A stretch of 64,000 nucleotides of DNA from Calliopsis andreniformis (taxonomy: Eukaryota; Arthropoda; Insecta; Hymenoptera; Andrenidae): positions 12,130,501 to 12,194,500 of the forward strand of contig NC_135069.1 in the NCBI RefSeq assembly GCF_051401765.1. The letters run 5' to 3'. The number at the start of each line of letters is the position of its first letter. The stretch's first letter is position 1. The position numbers and the translations under genes are program-made. Shown here one piece after another: positions 30,841 through 45,480 of the stretch. Under the pieces are notes generated by a model, which did not search any database, was not told the origin of the DNA, and saw only the letters and a list, made by a program, of their open reading frames with translations.

Positions 30841-33800
30841 CATAGTAATAGTTTTACTAACTGTAATAACCATAACATCGTTGTAATAAACAGAATAATC
30901 ATCGAAATAACCTTAATAACCATTATTATAGCCACAATAATCGTAATAAGCATAATCACTGTAATAATCTTAGTGATGATCATAATGTTCGTCATTATCA
31001 TTCTATGAAACATAATATTCATAATAATCATAACAATAACCATAATAAACTTGGAAACAATCATTATAACCATTATAATAGCCATAAGAACCATAATAAT
31101 CATAATAGCCATAATAATCTGAATGATAATCATAATAACCACACTATCAACCATAATAATCATAGTAATCGTCATAATAAACACAACAATCATAAAAATC
31201 GTAGTAATAATCATAATAATCCTAGCAACAATCATAATAGCCGTAATAACCATAGTAATAGTTTTACTAACTGTAATAACCATAACATCGTTGTAATAAA
31301 CAGAATAATCATCGAAATAACCTTAATAATCATTATTATAGCAATAATAATCGTGATAGCCATAATCACTGTAATAATCTTAGTGATGATCATAATATTC
31401 GTCGGAATCATACTATGAAACATAATATTCATAATAATCATAACAATAACCATAATAAAGTTGGAAACAATCATTATAACCATTATAATAGCCATAAGAA
31501 CCATAATAATCATAATAGCCATAATAATCTGAATGATAATCATAATACCCATACTATCGACCATAATAATCATAGTAATCGTCATTATAAACACAACAAT
31601 CATAAAAATCGTAGTAATAATCATAATAATCCTAGCAACAATCATAATAGCCGTAATAACCATAGTAATAGTTTTACTAACTGTAATAACCATAACATCG
31701 TTGTAATAAACAGAATAATCATCGAAATAACCTTAATAATCATTATTATAGCAATAATAATCGTGATAACCATAATCACCAGAATAATCTTAGTGATGAT
31801 CATAATGTTCGTCATTATCATACTATGAAACATAATAATCGTAATAAACATAATAATAACAATAATAAACCTGGAAAAATCATAATAACCATTTTGGTAG
31901 CCATAAAAACCATAATAATCAAAATATCCATAATAATCTAAATGATAATCATAATAACCACACTATCAACCATAATAATCATAGTAATCGTCATAATAAA
32001 CACAACAATCATAAAAATCGTAGTAATAATCATAATAATCCTAGCAACAATCGTAATAGCCGTAATAATCATAGTAATAGTTTTACTAACTGTAATAACC
32101 ATAACATCGTTGTAATAAACAGAATAATCATCGAAATAACCTTAATAACCATTATTATAGCCACAATAATCGTAATAAGCATAATCACTGTAATAATCTT
32201 AGTGATGATCATAATATTCGTCAGAATCATACGATGAAACATAATATTCATAATAATCATAACAATAACCATAATAAACTTGGAAACAATCATTATAACC
32301 ATTATAATAGCCATAAGAACCATAATAATCATAATAGCCATAATAATCTGAATGATAATCATAATACCCATACTATCGACCATAATAATCATAGTAAACG
32401 TCATTATAACCACAACAATCATAAAAATCGTAGTAATAATCACAATAATCCTAGCAACAACCACAATAGCCGTAATAACCATAGTAATAGTTTTACTAAC
32501 TGTAATAACCATAACATCGTTGTAATAAACAGAATAATCATCGAAATAACCTTAATAATCATTATTATAGCAATAATAATCGTGATAGCCATAATCGCCA
32601 GAATAATCTTAGTGATGATCATAATATTCGTCAAAATCATACTATGAAACATAATAATCATAATAATCTTAATAATAACCATAATAAACTTGGAAACAAT
32701 CATTATAACCATTATAATAGCCATAAGAACCATAATAATCGAAATAACCATAATAATCTAAATGATAATCATAATAACCACACTATCAACCATAATAATC
32801 ATAGTAATCGTCATAATAACCTCAACAATCATAAAAATCGTAGTAATAATCATAATAATCTTAGCAACAATCATAATAGCTGTAATAATCATACTAATAG
32901 TTTTACTAACTGTAATAACCATAACATCGTTATAATAAACGGAATTATCATGGAAATAACCTTAATAATCTTTATAATAGCCATAACAATCGTGATAGCC
33001 ATATTCACCAGAATAATCTTAGTGATGATCATAATACACGTCAAAATCATACTATGAAACATAATAATCATAATAATCATAATAATAACCATAATAAACT
33101 GGGAAACAATCATTATAACCATTATAATAGCCATAAGAACCATAATAATCGTAATATTCATAATAATCTAAATGATAATCATAATAACCACACTATCAAC
33201 CATAATAATCATGGTAGTCGTCATAATAAAGACAACAATCATAAAAATCGTAATAATAATCATAATAATCCTAGCAACAATCGTAATAGCCGTAATAATC
33301 ATAGTAGTAGTTTTACTAAGTGTAATAACCATAACATCGTTATAATAAAGAGAATTATCGTGGTAATAACCTTAATAATCGTTATAATAGCCATAATAAT
33401 CGTAATAGACATAGTCACCAGAATAATCTTTGTGATGATCATAATATTCGTCATAATCATTCTACGAAACAGAATAATCATAATAATCATAATAATAACC
33501 ATAATAAACTTGGAAACAATTGTAATAACCATTATAATTGCCATAAAAACCATAAGAATCGTAATAGCCATAATAATCTGAATGATAATCATAATAACCA
33601 TACTATCAACCACAATAATCATAGTAACCGTCATAATAACCACAACAATCATAACAATCTTAATAATAATTATGATAATCGTAGCAACAATCATAATATC
33701 CGTAATAATCATAGTAATAGTTATACTAATTGTAATAATCATAACAACGTAATAATAAACAGAATTATCATGGCAATAACCTTAATAATCGTTATTATAG

Positions 33801-36800
33801 CCATCATAATCGTAATAGTCATAATCACCAGAATAATCTTAGTGATGATCATAATGTTCGTCATTATCATACTATGAAACATAATAATCATAATAAACAT
33901 AATAATAACAATAATAAACCTGGAAAAATCATAATAACCATTTTGATAGCCATAAAAACCATAATAATCAAAATAGCCATAATCATCTAAACGATAATCA
34001 TAATAACCACACTATCAACCATAATAATCATAGTAATCGTCATAATAAACACAACAATCATAAAAATCGTAGTAATAATCATAATAATCCTAGCAACAAT
34101 CATAATAGCCGTAATAACCATAGTAATAGTTTTACTAACTGTAATAACCATAACATCGTTGTAATAAACAGAATAATCATCGAAATAACCTTAATAAGCA
34201 TTATTATAGCCACAATAATCGTAATAAGCATAATCACTGTAATAATCTTAGTTATGATCATAATGTTCGTCATTATCATACTATGAAACATAATATTCAT
34301 AATAATCATAACAATAACCATAATAAACTTGGAAACAATCATTATAACCATTATAATAGCCATAAGAACCATAATAATCATAATAGCCATAATAATCTGA
34401 ATGATAATCATAATACCCATACTATCGACCATAATAATCATAGTAATCGTCATTATAAACACAACAATCATAAAAATCGTAGTAATAATCATAATAATCC
34501 TAGCAACAATCATAATAGCCGTAATAACCATAGTAATAGTTTTACTGACTGTAATAACCATAACATCGTTGTAATAAACAGAATAATCATCGAAATAACC
34601 TTAATAATCATTATTATAGCAATAATAATCGTGATAACCATAATCACCAGAATAATCTTAGTGATGATCATAATGTTCGTCATTATCATACTATGAAACA
34701 TAATAATCGTAATAAACATAATAATAACAATAATAAACCTGGAAAAATCATAATAACCATTTTGGTAGCCATAAAAACCATAATAATCAAAATATCCATA
34801 ATAATCTAAATGATAATCATAATAACCACACTATCAACAATAATAATCATAGTAATCGTCATAATAAACACAACAATCATAAAAATCGTAGTAATAATCA
34901 TAATAATCCTAGCAACAATCGTAATAGCCGTAATAATCATACTAATAGTTTTACTAACTGTAATAACCATAACATCGTTATAATAAACGGAATTATCATG
35001 GAAATAACCTTAATAATCTTTATAATAGCCATAACAATCGTGATAGCCATATTCACCAGAATAATCTTAGTGATGATCATAATACACGTCAAAATCATAC
35101 TATGAAACATAATAATCATAATAATCATAATAATAACCATAATAAACTGGGAAACAATCATTGTAACCATTATAATAGCCATAAGAACCATAATAATCGT
35201 AATATTCATAATAATCTAAATGATAATCATAATAACCACACTATCAACCATAATAATCATGGTAGTCGTCATAATAAAGACAACAATCATAAAAATCGTA
35301 ATAATAATCATAATAATCCTAGCAACAATCGTAATAGCCGTAATAATCATAGTAGTAGTTTTACTAAGTGTAATAACCATAACATCGTTATAATAAAGAG
35401 AATTATCGTGGTAATAACCTTAATAATCGTTATAATAGCCATAATAATCGTAATAGACATAGTCACCAGAATAATCTTTGTGATGATCATAATATTCGTC
35501 ATAATCATTCTACGAAACAGAATAATCATAATAATCATAATAATAACCATAATAAACTTGGAAACAATTGTAATAACCATTATAATTGCCATAAAAACCA
35601 TAAGAATCGTAATAGCCATAATAATCTGAATGATAATCATAATAACCATACTATCAACCACAATAATCATAGTAACCGTCATAATAACCACAACAATCAT
35701 AACAATCTTAATAATAATTATGATAATCGTAGCAACAATCATAATATCCGTAATAATCATAGTAATAGTTATACTAATTGTAATAATCATAACAACGTAA
35801 TAATAAACAGAATTATCATGGCAATAACCTTAATAATCGTTATTATAGCCATCATAATCGTAATAGTCATAATCACCAGAATAATCTTAGTGATGATCAT
35901 AATGTTCGTCATTATCATACTATGAAACATAATAATCATAATAAACATAATAATAACAATAATAAACCTGGAAAAATCATAATAACCATTTTGATAGCCA
36001 TAAAAACCATAATAATCAAAATAGCCATAATAATCTAAACGATAATCATAATAACCACACTATCAACCATAATAATCATAGTAATCGTCATAATAAACAC
36101 AACAATCATAAAAATCGTAGTAATAATCATAATAATCCTAGCAACAATCATAATAGCCGTAATAACCATAGTAATAGTTTTACTAACTGTAATAACCATA
36201 ACATCGTTGTAATAAACAGAATAATCATCGAAATAACCTTAATAAGCATTATTATAGCCACAATAATCGTAATAAGCATAATCACTGTAATAATCTTAGT
36301 GATGATCATAATGTTCGTCATTATCATACTATGAAACATAATATTCATAATAATCATAACAATAACCATAATAAACTTGGAAACAATCATTATAACCATT
36401 ATAATAGCCATAAGAACCATAATAATCATAATAGCCATAATAATCTGAATGATAATCATAATAACCACACTATCAACCATAATAATCATAGTAATCGTCA
36501 TAATAAACACAACAATCATAAAAATCGTAGTAATAATCATAATAATCCTAGCAACAATCATAATAGCCGTAATAACCATAGTAATAGTTTTACTAACTGT
36601 AATAACCATAACATCGTTGTAATAAACAGAATAATCATCGAAATAACCTTAATAATCATTATTATAGCAATAATAATCGTGATAGCCATAATCACTGTAA
36701 TAATCTTAGTGATGATCATAATATTCGTCGGAATCATACTATGAAACATAATATTCATAATAATCATAACAATAACCATAATAAAGTTGGAAACAATCAT

Positions 36801-38659
36801 TATAACCATTATAATAGCCATAAGAACCATAATAATCATAATAGCCATAATAATCTGAATGATAATCATAATACCCATACTATCGACCATAATAATCATA
36901 GTAATCGTCATTATAAACACAACAATCATAAAAATCGTAGTAATAATCATAATAATCCTAGCAACAATCATAATAGCCGTAATAACCATAGTAATAGTTT
37001 TACTGACTGTAATAACCATAACATCGTTGTAATAAACAGAATAATCATCGAAATAACCTTAATAATCATTATTATAGCAATAATAATCGTGATAACCATA
37101 ATCACCAGAATAATCTTAGTGATGATCATAATGTTCGTCATTATCATACTATGAAACATAATAATCGTAATAAACATAATAATAACAATAATAAACCTGG
37201 AAAAATCATAATAACCATTTTGGTAGCCATAAAAACCATAATAATCAAAATATCCATAATAATCTAAATGATAATCATAATAACCACACTATCAACCATA
37301 ATAATCATAGTAATCGTCATAATAAACACAACAATCATAAAAATCGTAGTAATAATCATAATAATCTTAGCAACAATCATAATAGCTGTAATAATCATAC
37401 TAATAGTTTTACTAACTGTAATAACCATAACATCGTTATAATAAACGGAATTATCATGGAAATAACCTTAATAATCTTTATAATAGCCCTAACAATCGTG
37501 ATAGCCATATTCACCAGAATAATCTTAGTGATGATCATAATACACGTCAAAATCATACTATGAAACATAATAATCATAATAATCATAATAATAACCATAA
37601 TAAACTGGGAAACAATCATTATAACCATTATAATAGCCATAAGAACCATAATAATCGTAATATTCATAATAATCTAAATGATAATCATAATAACCACACT
37701 ATCAACCATAATAATCATGGTAGTCGTCATAATAAAGACAACAATCATAAAAATCGTAATAATAATCATAATAATCCTAGCAACAATCGTAATAGCCGTA
37801 ATAATCATAGTAGTAGTTTTACTAAGTGTAATAACCATAACATCGTTATAATAAAGAGAATTATCGTGGTAATAACCTTAATAATCGTTATAATAGCCAT
37901 AATAATCGTAATAGACATAGTCACCAGAATAATCTTTGTGATGATCATAATATTTGTCATAATCATTCTACGAAACAGAATAATCATAATAATCATAATA
38001 ATAACCATAATAAACTTGGAAACAATTGTAATAACCATTATAATTGCCATAAAAACCATAAGAATCGTAATAGCCATAATAATCTGAATGATAATCATAA
38101 TAACCATACTATCAACCACAATAATCATAGTAACCGTCATAATAACCACAACAATCATAACAATCTTAATAATAATTATGATAATCGTAGCAACAATCAT
38201 AATATCCGTAATAATCATAGTAATAGTTATACTAATTGTAATAATCATAACAACGTAATAATAAACAGAATTATCATGGCAATAACCTTAATAATCGTTA
38301 TTATAGCCATCATAATCGTAATAGTCATAATCACCAGAATAATCTTAGTGATGATCATAATGTTCGTCATTATCATACTATGAAACATAATAATCATAAT
38401 AAACATAATAATAACAATAATAAACCTGGAAAAATCATAATAACCATTTTGATAGCCATAAAAACCATAATAATCAAAATAGCCATAATAATCTAAACGA
38501 TAATCATAATAACCACACTATCAACCATAATAATCATAGTAATCGTCATAATAAACACAACAATCATAAAAATCGTAGTAATAATCATAATAATCCTAGC
38601 AACAATCATAATAGCCGTAATAACCATAGTAATAGTTTTACTAACTGTAATAACCATAA
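30841..38659. repeat. 410-bp satellite with 5- and 6-unit higher-order repeats
   Basis: Equivalent points at 31005, 31415, 32234, 32644 and 33054 give a unit of 409-410 bp. Longer blocks recur at 2048 bp (34283 to 36331) and 2458 bp (36331 to 38789), i.e. five and six units. Units within a block differ while blocks are nearly identical, which is the mark of higher-order repeats. Confidence 0.85.
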
Positions 38660-41600
38660 CATCGTTGTAATAAACAGAATAATCATCGAAATAACCTTAA
38701 TAAGCATTATTATAGCCACAATAATCGTAATAAGCATAATCACTGTAATAATCTTAGTGATGATCATAATGTTCGTCATTATCATACTATGAAACATAAT
38801 ATTCATAATAATCATAACAATAACCATAATAAACTTGGAAACAATCATTATAACCATTATAATAGCCATAAGAACCATAATAATCATAATAGCCATAATA
38901 ATCTGAATGATAATCATAATAACCACACTATCAACCATAATAATCATAGTAATCGTCATAATAAACACAACAATCATAAAAATCGTAGTAATAATCATAA
39001 TAATCCTAGCAACAATCATAATAGCCGTAATAACCATAGTAATAGTTTTACTAACTGTAATAACCATAACATCGTTGTAATAAACAGAATAATCATCGAA
39101 ATAACCTTAATAATCATTATTATAGCAATAATAATCGTGATAGCCATAATCACTGTAATAATCTTAGTGATGATCATAATATTCGTCGGAATCATACTAT
39201 GAAACATAATATTCATAATAATCATAACAATAACCATAATAAAGTTGGAAACAATCATTATAACCATTATAATAGCCATAAGAACCATAATAATCATAAT
39301 AGCCATAATAATCTGAATGATAATCATAATACCCATACTATCGACCATAATAATCATAGTAATCGTCATTATAAACACAACAATCATAAAAATCGTAGTA
39401 ATAATCATAATAATCCTAGCAACAATCATAATAGCCGTAATAACCATAGTAATAGTTTTACTGACTGTAATAACCATAACATCGTTGTAATAAACAGAAT
39501 AATCATCGAAATAACCTTAATAATCATTATTATAGCAATAATAATCGTGATAACCATAATCACCAGAATAATCTTAGTGATGATCATAATGTTCGTCATT
39601 ATCATACTATGAAACATAATAATCGTAATAAACATAATAATAACAATAATAAACCTGGAAAAATCATAATAACCATTTTGGTAGCCATAAAAACCATAAT
39701 AATCAAAATATCCATAATAATCTAAATGATAATCATAATAACCACACTATCAACCATAATAATCATAGTAATCGTCATAATAAACACAACAATCATAAAA
39801 ATCGTAGTAATAATCATAATAATCCTAGCAACAATCGTAATAGCCGTAATAATCATACTAATAGTTTTACTAACTGTAATAACCATAACATCGTTGTAAT
39901 AAACAGAATAATCATCGAAATAACCTTAATAACCATTATTATAGCCACAATAATCGTAATAAGCATAATCACTGTAATAATCTTAGTGATGATCATAATG
40001 TTCGTCATTATCATACTATGAAACATAATATTCATAATAATCATAACAATAACCATAATAAACTTGGAAACAATCATTATAACCATTATAATAGCCATAA
40101 GAACCATAATAATCATAATAGCCGTAATAATCTGAATGATAATCATAATAACCACACTATCAACCATAATAATCATAGTAATCGTCATAATAAACACAAC
40201 AATCATAAAAATCGTAGTAATAATCATAATAATCCTAGCAACAATCATAATAGCCGTAATAACCATAGTAATAGTTTTACTAACTGTAATAACCATAACA
40301 TCGTTGTAATAAACAGAATAATCATCGAAATAACCTTAATAATCATTATTATAGCAATAATAATCGTGATAACCATAATCACCAGAATAATCTTAGTGAT
40401 GATCATAATGTTCGTCATTATCATACTATGAAACATAATAATCGTAATAAACATAATAATAACAATAATAAACCTGGAAAAATCATAATAACCATTTTGG
40501 TAGCCATAAAAACCATAATAATCAAAATATCCATAATAATCTAAATGATAATCATAATAACCACACTATCAACCATAATAATCATAGTAATCGTCATAAT
40601 AACCACAACAATCATAAAAATCGTAGTAATAATCACAATAATCCTAGCAACAATCATAATAGCCGTAATAACCATAGTAATAGTTTTACTAACTGTAATA
40701 ACCATAACATCGTTGTAATAAACAGAATAATCATCGAAATAACCTTAATAATCATTATTATAGCAATAATAATCGTGATAGCCATAATCACCAGAATAAT
40801 CTTAGTGATGATCATAATATTCGTCAAAATCATACTATGAAACATAATAATCATAATAATCATAATAATAACCATAATAAACTTGGAAACAATCATTATA
40901 ACCATTATAATAGCCATAAGAACCATAATAATCGAAATAACCATAATAATCTAAATGATAATCATAATAACCACACTATCAACCATAATAATCATAGTAA
41001 TCGTCATAATAACCTCAACAATCATAAAAATCGTAGTAATAATCATAATAATCTTAGCAACAATCATAATAGCTGTAATAATCATACTAATAGTTTTACT
41101 AACTGTAATAACCATAACATCGTTATAATAAACGGAATTATCATGGAAATAACCTTAATAATCTTTATAATAGCCATAACAATCGTGATAGCCATATTCA
41201 CCAGAATAATCTTAGTGATGATCATAATACACGTCAAAATCATACTATGAAACATAATAATCATAATAATCATAATAATAACCATAATAAACTGGGAAAC
41301 AATCATTATAACCATTATAATAGCCATAAGAACCATAATAATCGTAATATTCATAATAATCTAAATGATAATCATAATAACCACACTATCAACCATAATA
41401 ATCATGGTAGTCGTCATAATAAAGACAACAATCATAAAAATCGTAATAATAATCATAATAATCCTAGCAACAATCGTAATAGCCGTAATAATCATAGTAG
41501 TAGTTTTACTAAGTGTAATAACCATAACATCGTTATAATAAAGAGAATTATCGTGGTAATAACCTTAATAATCGTTATAATAGCCATAATAATCGTAATA

Positions 41601-44600
41601 GACATAGTCACCAGAATAATCTTTATGATGATCATAATATTCGTCATAATCATTCTACGAAACAGAATAATCATAATAATCATAATATTAACCATAATAA
41701 ACTTGGAAACAATTGTAATAACCATTATAATTGCCATAAAAACCATAAGAATCGTAATAGCCATAATAATCTGAATGATAACACTGTTCAACAAATTTTG
41801 ACTTTTTTTCGATTTTGTAAACGTGAATAAACATTTCTTATAGATTTCGACGTGCTGATTACGAATCTGCAAACCGTTTTTTTCCAGAACGTACAGTTTT
41901 TGAAAAAATCAATTTTGAAAAAAATGACAAATTTTCAACTTTGGGATTTTTCTGTGCTTTTGCCGTAGTAGTTACTTAGTTGCTCTTCGCACGAAATGAT
42001 TCTGTGGACTCTCCCGAATAAAATAATATAAATATTTATTAGATTATAAACATCGAAATAGGTTTAAATAACAATTAAAGTGAAAAGGACACCCAAAACG
42101 CACCCATTTTTGCTGATATTTTTCACTTTATTTCAAAAAGTAAGGGTCTAGGAGAAAATTTGAATATAACACGCGATAGAGCAAACCTTTCTACTAAGGA
42201 AAGCATCAAGCGAATGTTCAAAATTATTTTTGTTTTCAATATAGAAATAAAATAGTTTGGCGAAACGCGCGGCGGCGACAGTGGTACTCAATGACGGCGA
42301 CGCGCGCCGGTGGACGCCTCGCCTATCGCCTGCCGTTCCGCGGACCCTATACGCATTGACGTCATTGAGTACCACTGTCGCCGCCGCGCGTTTCGCCAAA
42401 CTATTTTATTTCTATATTGAAAACAAAAATAATTTTGAACATTCGCTTGATGCTTTCCTTAGTGGAAAGGTTTGCTCTACCGCGTAGTATAGTCAAATTT
42501 TTTCCTAGACCCTTACTTTTTGAAATAAAGTGAAAAATATCAGCAAAAATGGGTGCGTTTTGGGTGTCCTTTTCACTTTAATTGTTATTTAAACCTATTT
42601 CGATGTTTATAATCTAATAAATATTTATATTATTTTATTCGGGAGAGTCCACAGAATCATTTCGTGCAAAGAGCAACTAAGTAACTACTACGGCAAAAGC
42701 ACAGAAAAATCCCAAAGTTGAAAATTTGTCATTTTTTTCAAAATTGATTTTTTCAAAAACTGTACGTTCTGGAAAATAACGGTTTACAGATTCGTAATCA
42801 GCACGTCGAAAGCTATAAGAAATGTTTATTCACACTTACAAAATCAGACCCCTGTTGAACAGTGTAATCATAATAACCATACTATCAACCACAATAATCA
42901 TAGTAACCGTCATAATAACCACAACAATCATAACAATCTTAATAATAATTATGATAATCGTAGCAACAATCATAATATCCGTAATAATCATAGTAATAGT
43001 TATACTAACTGTAATAATCATAACAACGTAATCATAAACAGAATTACCATGGAAATAACCTTAATAATCGTTATTATAGCCATAATAATCGTAATAGTCA
43101 TAATCACCAGAATAATCTTAGTGATGATCATAATATTCGTCATAATCATACTATGAAACATAATAATCATAATAAACATAATAATAACAGTAATAAACCT
43201 GGAAAAATCATAATAACCATTTCGATAGCCATAAAAACCGTAATAATCAAAATAGCCATAATAATTTAATGATAATCATAATAGCCACACTATCAACCAT
43301 AATAATCATCGTAATCGTCATAATAAACACAACAATCACAAAAATCGTAGAAATAATCATAATAATCCAAGCAACAATCATAATAGCCGTAATAATCATA
43401 GTAATAGTTTTACTAACTGTAATAACCATAACATCGTTGTAATAAACAGAATAATCGTCGAAATAACCTTAATAACCATTATTATAGCCACAATAATCGT
43501 AATAAGCATAATCACTGTAATAATCTTAGTGATGATCATAATATTCGTCGGAATCATACTATGAAACATAATATTCATAATAATCATAACAATAACCTTA
43601 ATAAACTTGGAAACAATCATTATAACCATTATAATAGCCATAAGAACCATAATAATCATAATAGCCATAATAATCTGAATGATAATCATAATAACCACAC
43701 TATCAACCATAATAATCATAGTAGTCGTCATAATAAAGACAACAATCATAAAAATCGTAATAAGAATCGTAATAATCCTAGCAACAATCGTAATAGCCGT
43801 AATAATCATAGTAGTAGTTTTACTAAGTGTAATAACCATAACATCGTTATAATAAACAGAATTATCGTGGTAATAACCTTAATAATCGTTGTAATAGCCA
43901 TAATAATCGTAATAGACATAGTCACCAGAATAATCTGTCTGATGATCATAATATTCGTCATAATCATTCTACGAAACAGAATAATCATAATAATCATAAT
44001 AATAACCATAATAAACTTGGAAACAATTGTAATAACCATTATAATTGCCATAAAAACCATAAGAATCGTAATAGCCATAATAATCTGAATGATAATCATA
44101 ATAACCATACTATCAACCACAATAATCATAGTAACCGTCATAATAACCACAACAATCATAACAATCTTAATAATAATTATGATAATCGTAGCAACAATCA
44201 TAATAGCCGTAATAATCATAGTAATAGTTATACTAACTGTAATAATCATAACAACGTAATCATAAACAGAATTATCATGGAAATAACCTTAATAATCGTT
44301 ATTATAGCCATAATAATAGTAATAGTCATAATCACCAGAATAATCTTAGTGATGATCATAGTATTCGTCATAATCATACTATGAAACATAATAATCATAA
44401 TAATCATAATAATAACCCTAATAAACTTGGAAACAATCATAATAACCATTGTAATAGCCATAATAACCATAATGATCATAATAGCCATAATAATCTGAAT
44501 GATAATCATAATAACCATACTATCAACCATAATAACCATAGTAATCGTCATAATAACCACAACAACCATAAAAATCGTAGTAATAATCGTAATAATCCTA

Positions 44601-45480
44601 GCGACAATCAAAATAGCCGTAATAATCATAGGAATAGTTATACTAACTGTAATAATCATAACAACGTAATAATCAACAGAATTATCATGGAAATAACCTT
44701 AATAATCATTATTATAGCAATATTAATCGTGATAGCCATAATCACCAGAATAATCTTAGTGATGATCATAATATTCGTCATAATCATACTATGAAACATA
44801 ATAATCATAATAAACATAATAATAACAGTAATAAACCTGGAAAAATCATAATAACCATTTTGATAGCCATAATAACCATAATGATCATAATAGCCATAAT
44901 AATCTGAATGATAATCATAATACCCATACTATCGACCATAATAATCATAGTAAACGTCATTAAAACCACAACAATCATAAAAATCGTAGTAATAATCATA
45001 ATAATCCTAGCACCAATCATAACAGCCGTAATAACCATAGTAATAGTTTTACTAACTGTAATAACCATAACATCGTTGTAATAAACAGAATAATCATCGA
45101 AATAACCTTAATAATCATTATTATAGCAATATTAATCGTGATAGCCATAATCACCAGAATAATCTTAGTGATGATCATAATATTCGTCAAAATCATACTA
45201 TAATACATAATAATCATAATAATCATAATAATAACCATAATAAACTTGGAAACAATCATTATAACCATTATAATAGCCATAAGAACCATAGTAATCGAAA
45301 TAACTATAATAATCTAAATGATAATCATAATAACCACACTATCAACCATAATAATCATAGTAATTGTCATAATAACCTCAACAATCATAAAAATCGTAGT
45401 AATAATCATAATAATCCTAGCAACAATCATAATAGCTGTAATAATCATAGTAATAGTTATACTAACTGTAATAATCACAA
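38660..45480. repeat. 6821-bp higher-order repeat, copy A
   Basis: Matches 45481-52301 base for base apart from rare differences (for example CTTTATGATG near 41630 against CTTTGTGATG near 48451). It is made of about 14 monomers plus one 1083-bp foldback transposon. The join with copy B is direct. Confidence 0.85.
41782..42864. mobile_element. Foldback transposon copy 2 (1083 bp), TSD TAA
   Basis: CACTGTTCAAC to GTTGAACAGTG, flanked by TAA (41779-41781 and 42865-42867). The arms of about 500 bp are near-perfect inverted copies around an 80-bp GC-rich centre with TGACGTCA at about 42357-42364. The same site without the insert occurs elsewhere in the array (near 33580 and 44080). Confidence 0.9.

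Noticed and set aside
42148..42487. Matching MAKRAAATVV frames on opposite strands (also near 49000 and 60000)
   Set aside because: The same arm sequence of the foldback transposon read twice; a product of the palindrome, not a gene.
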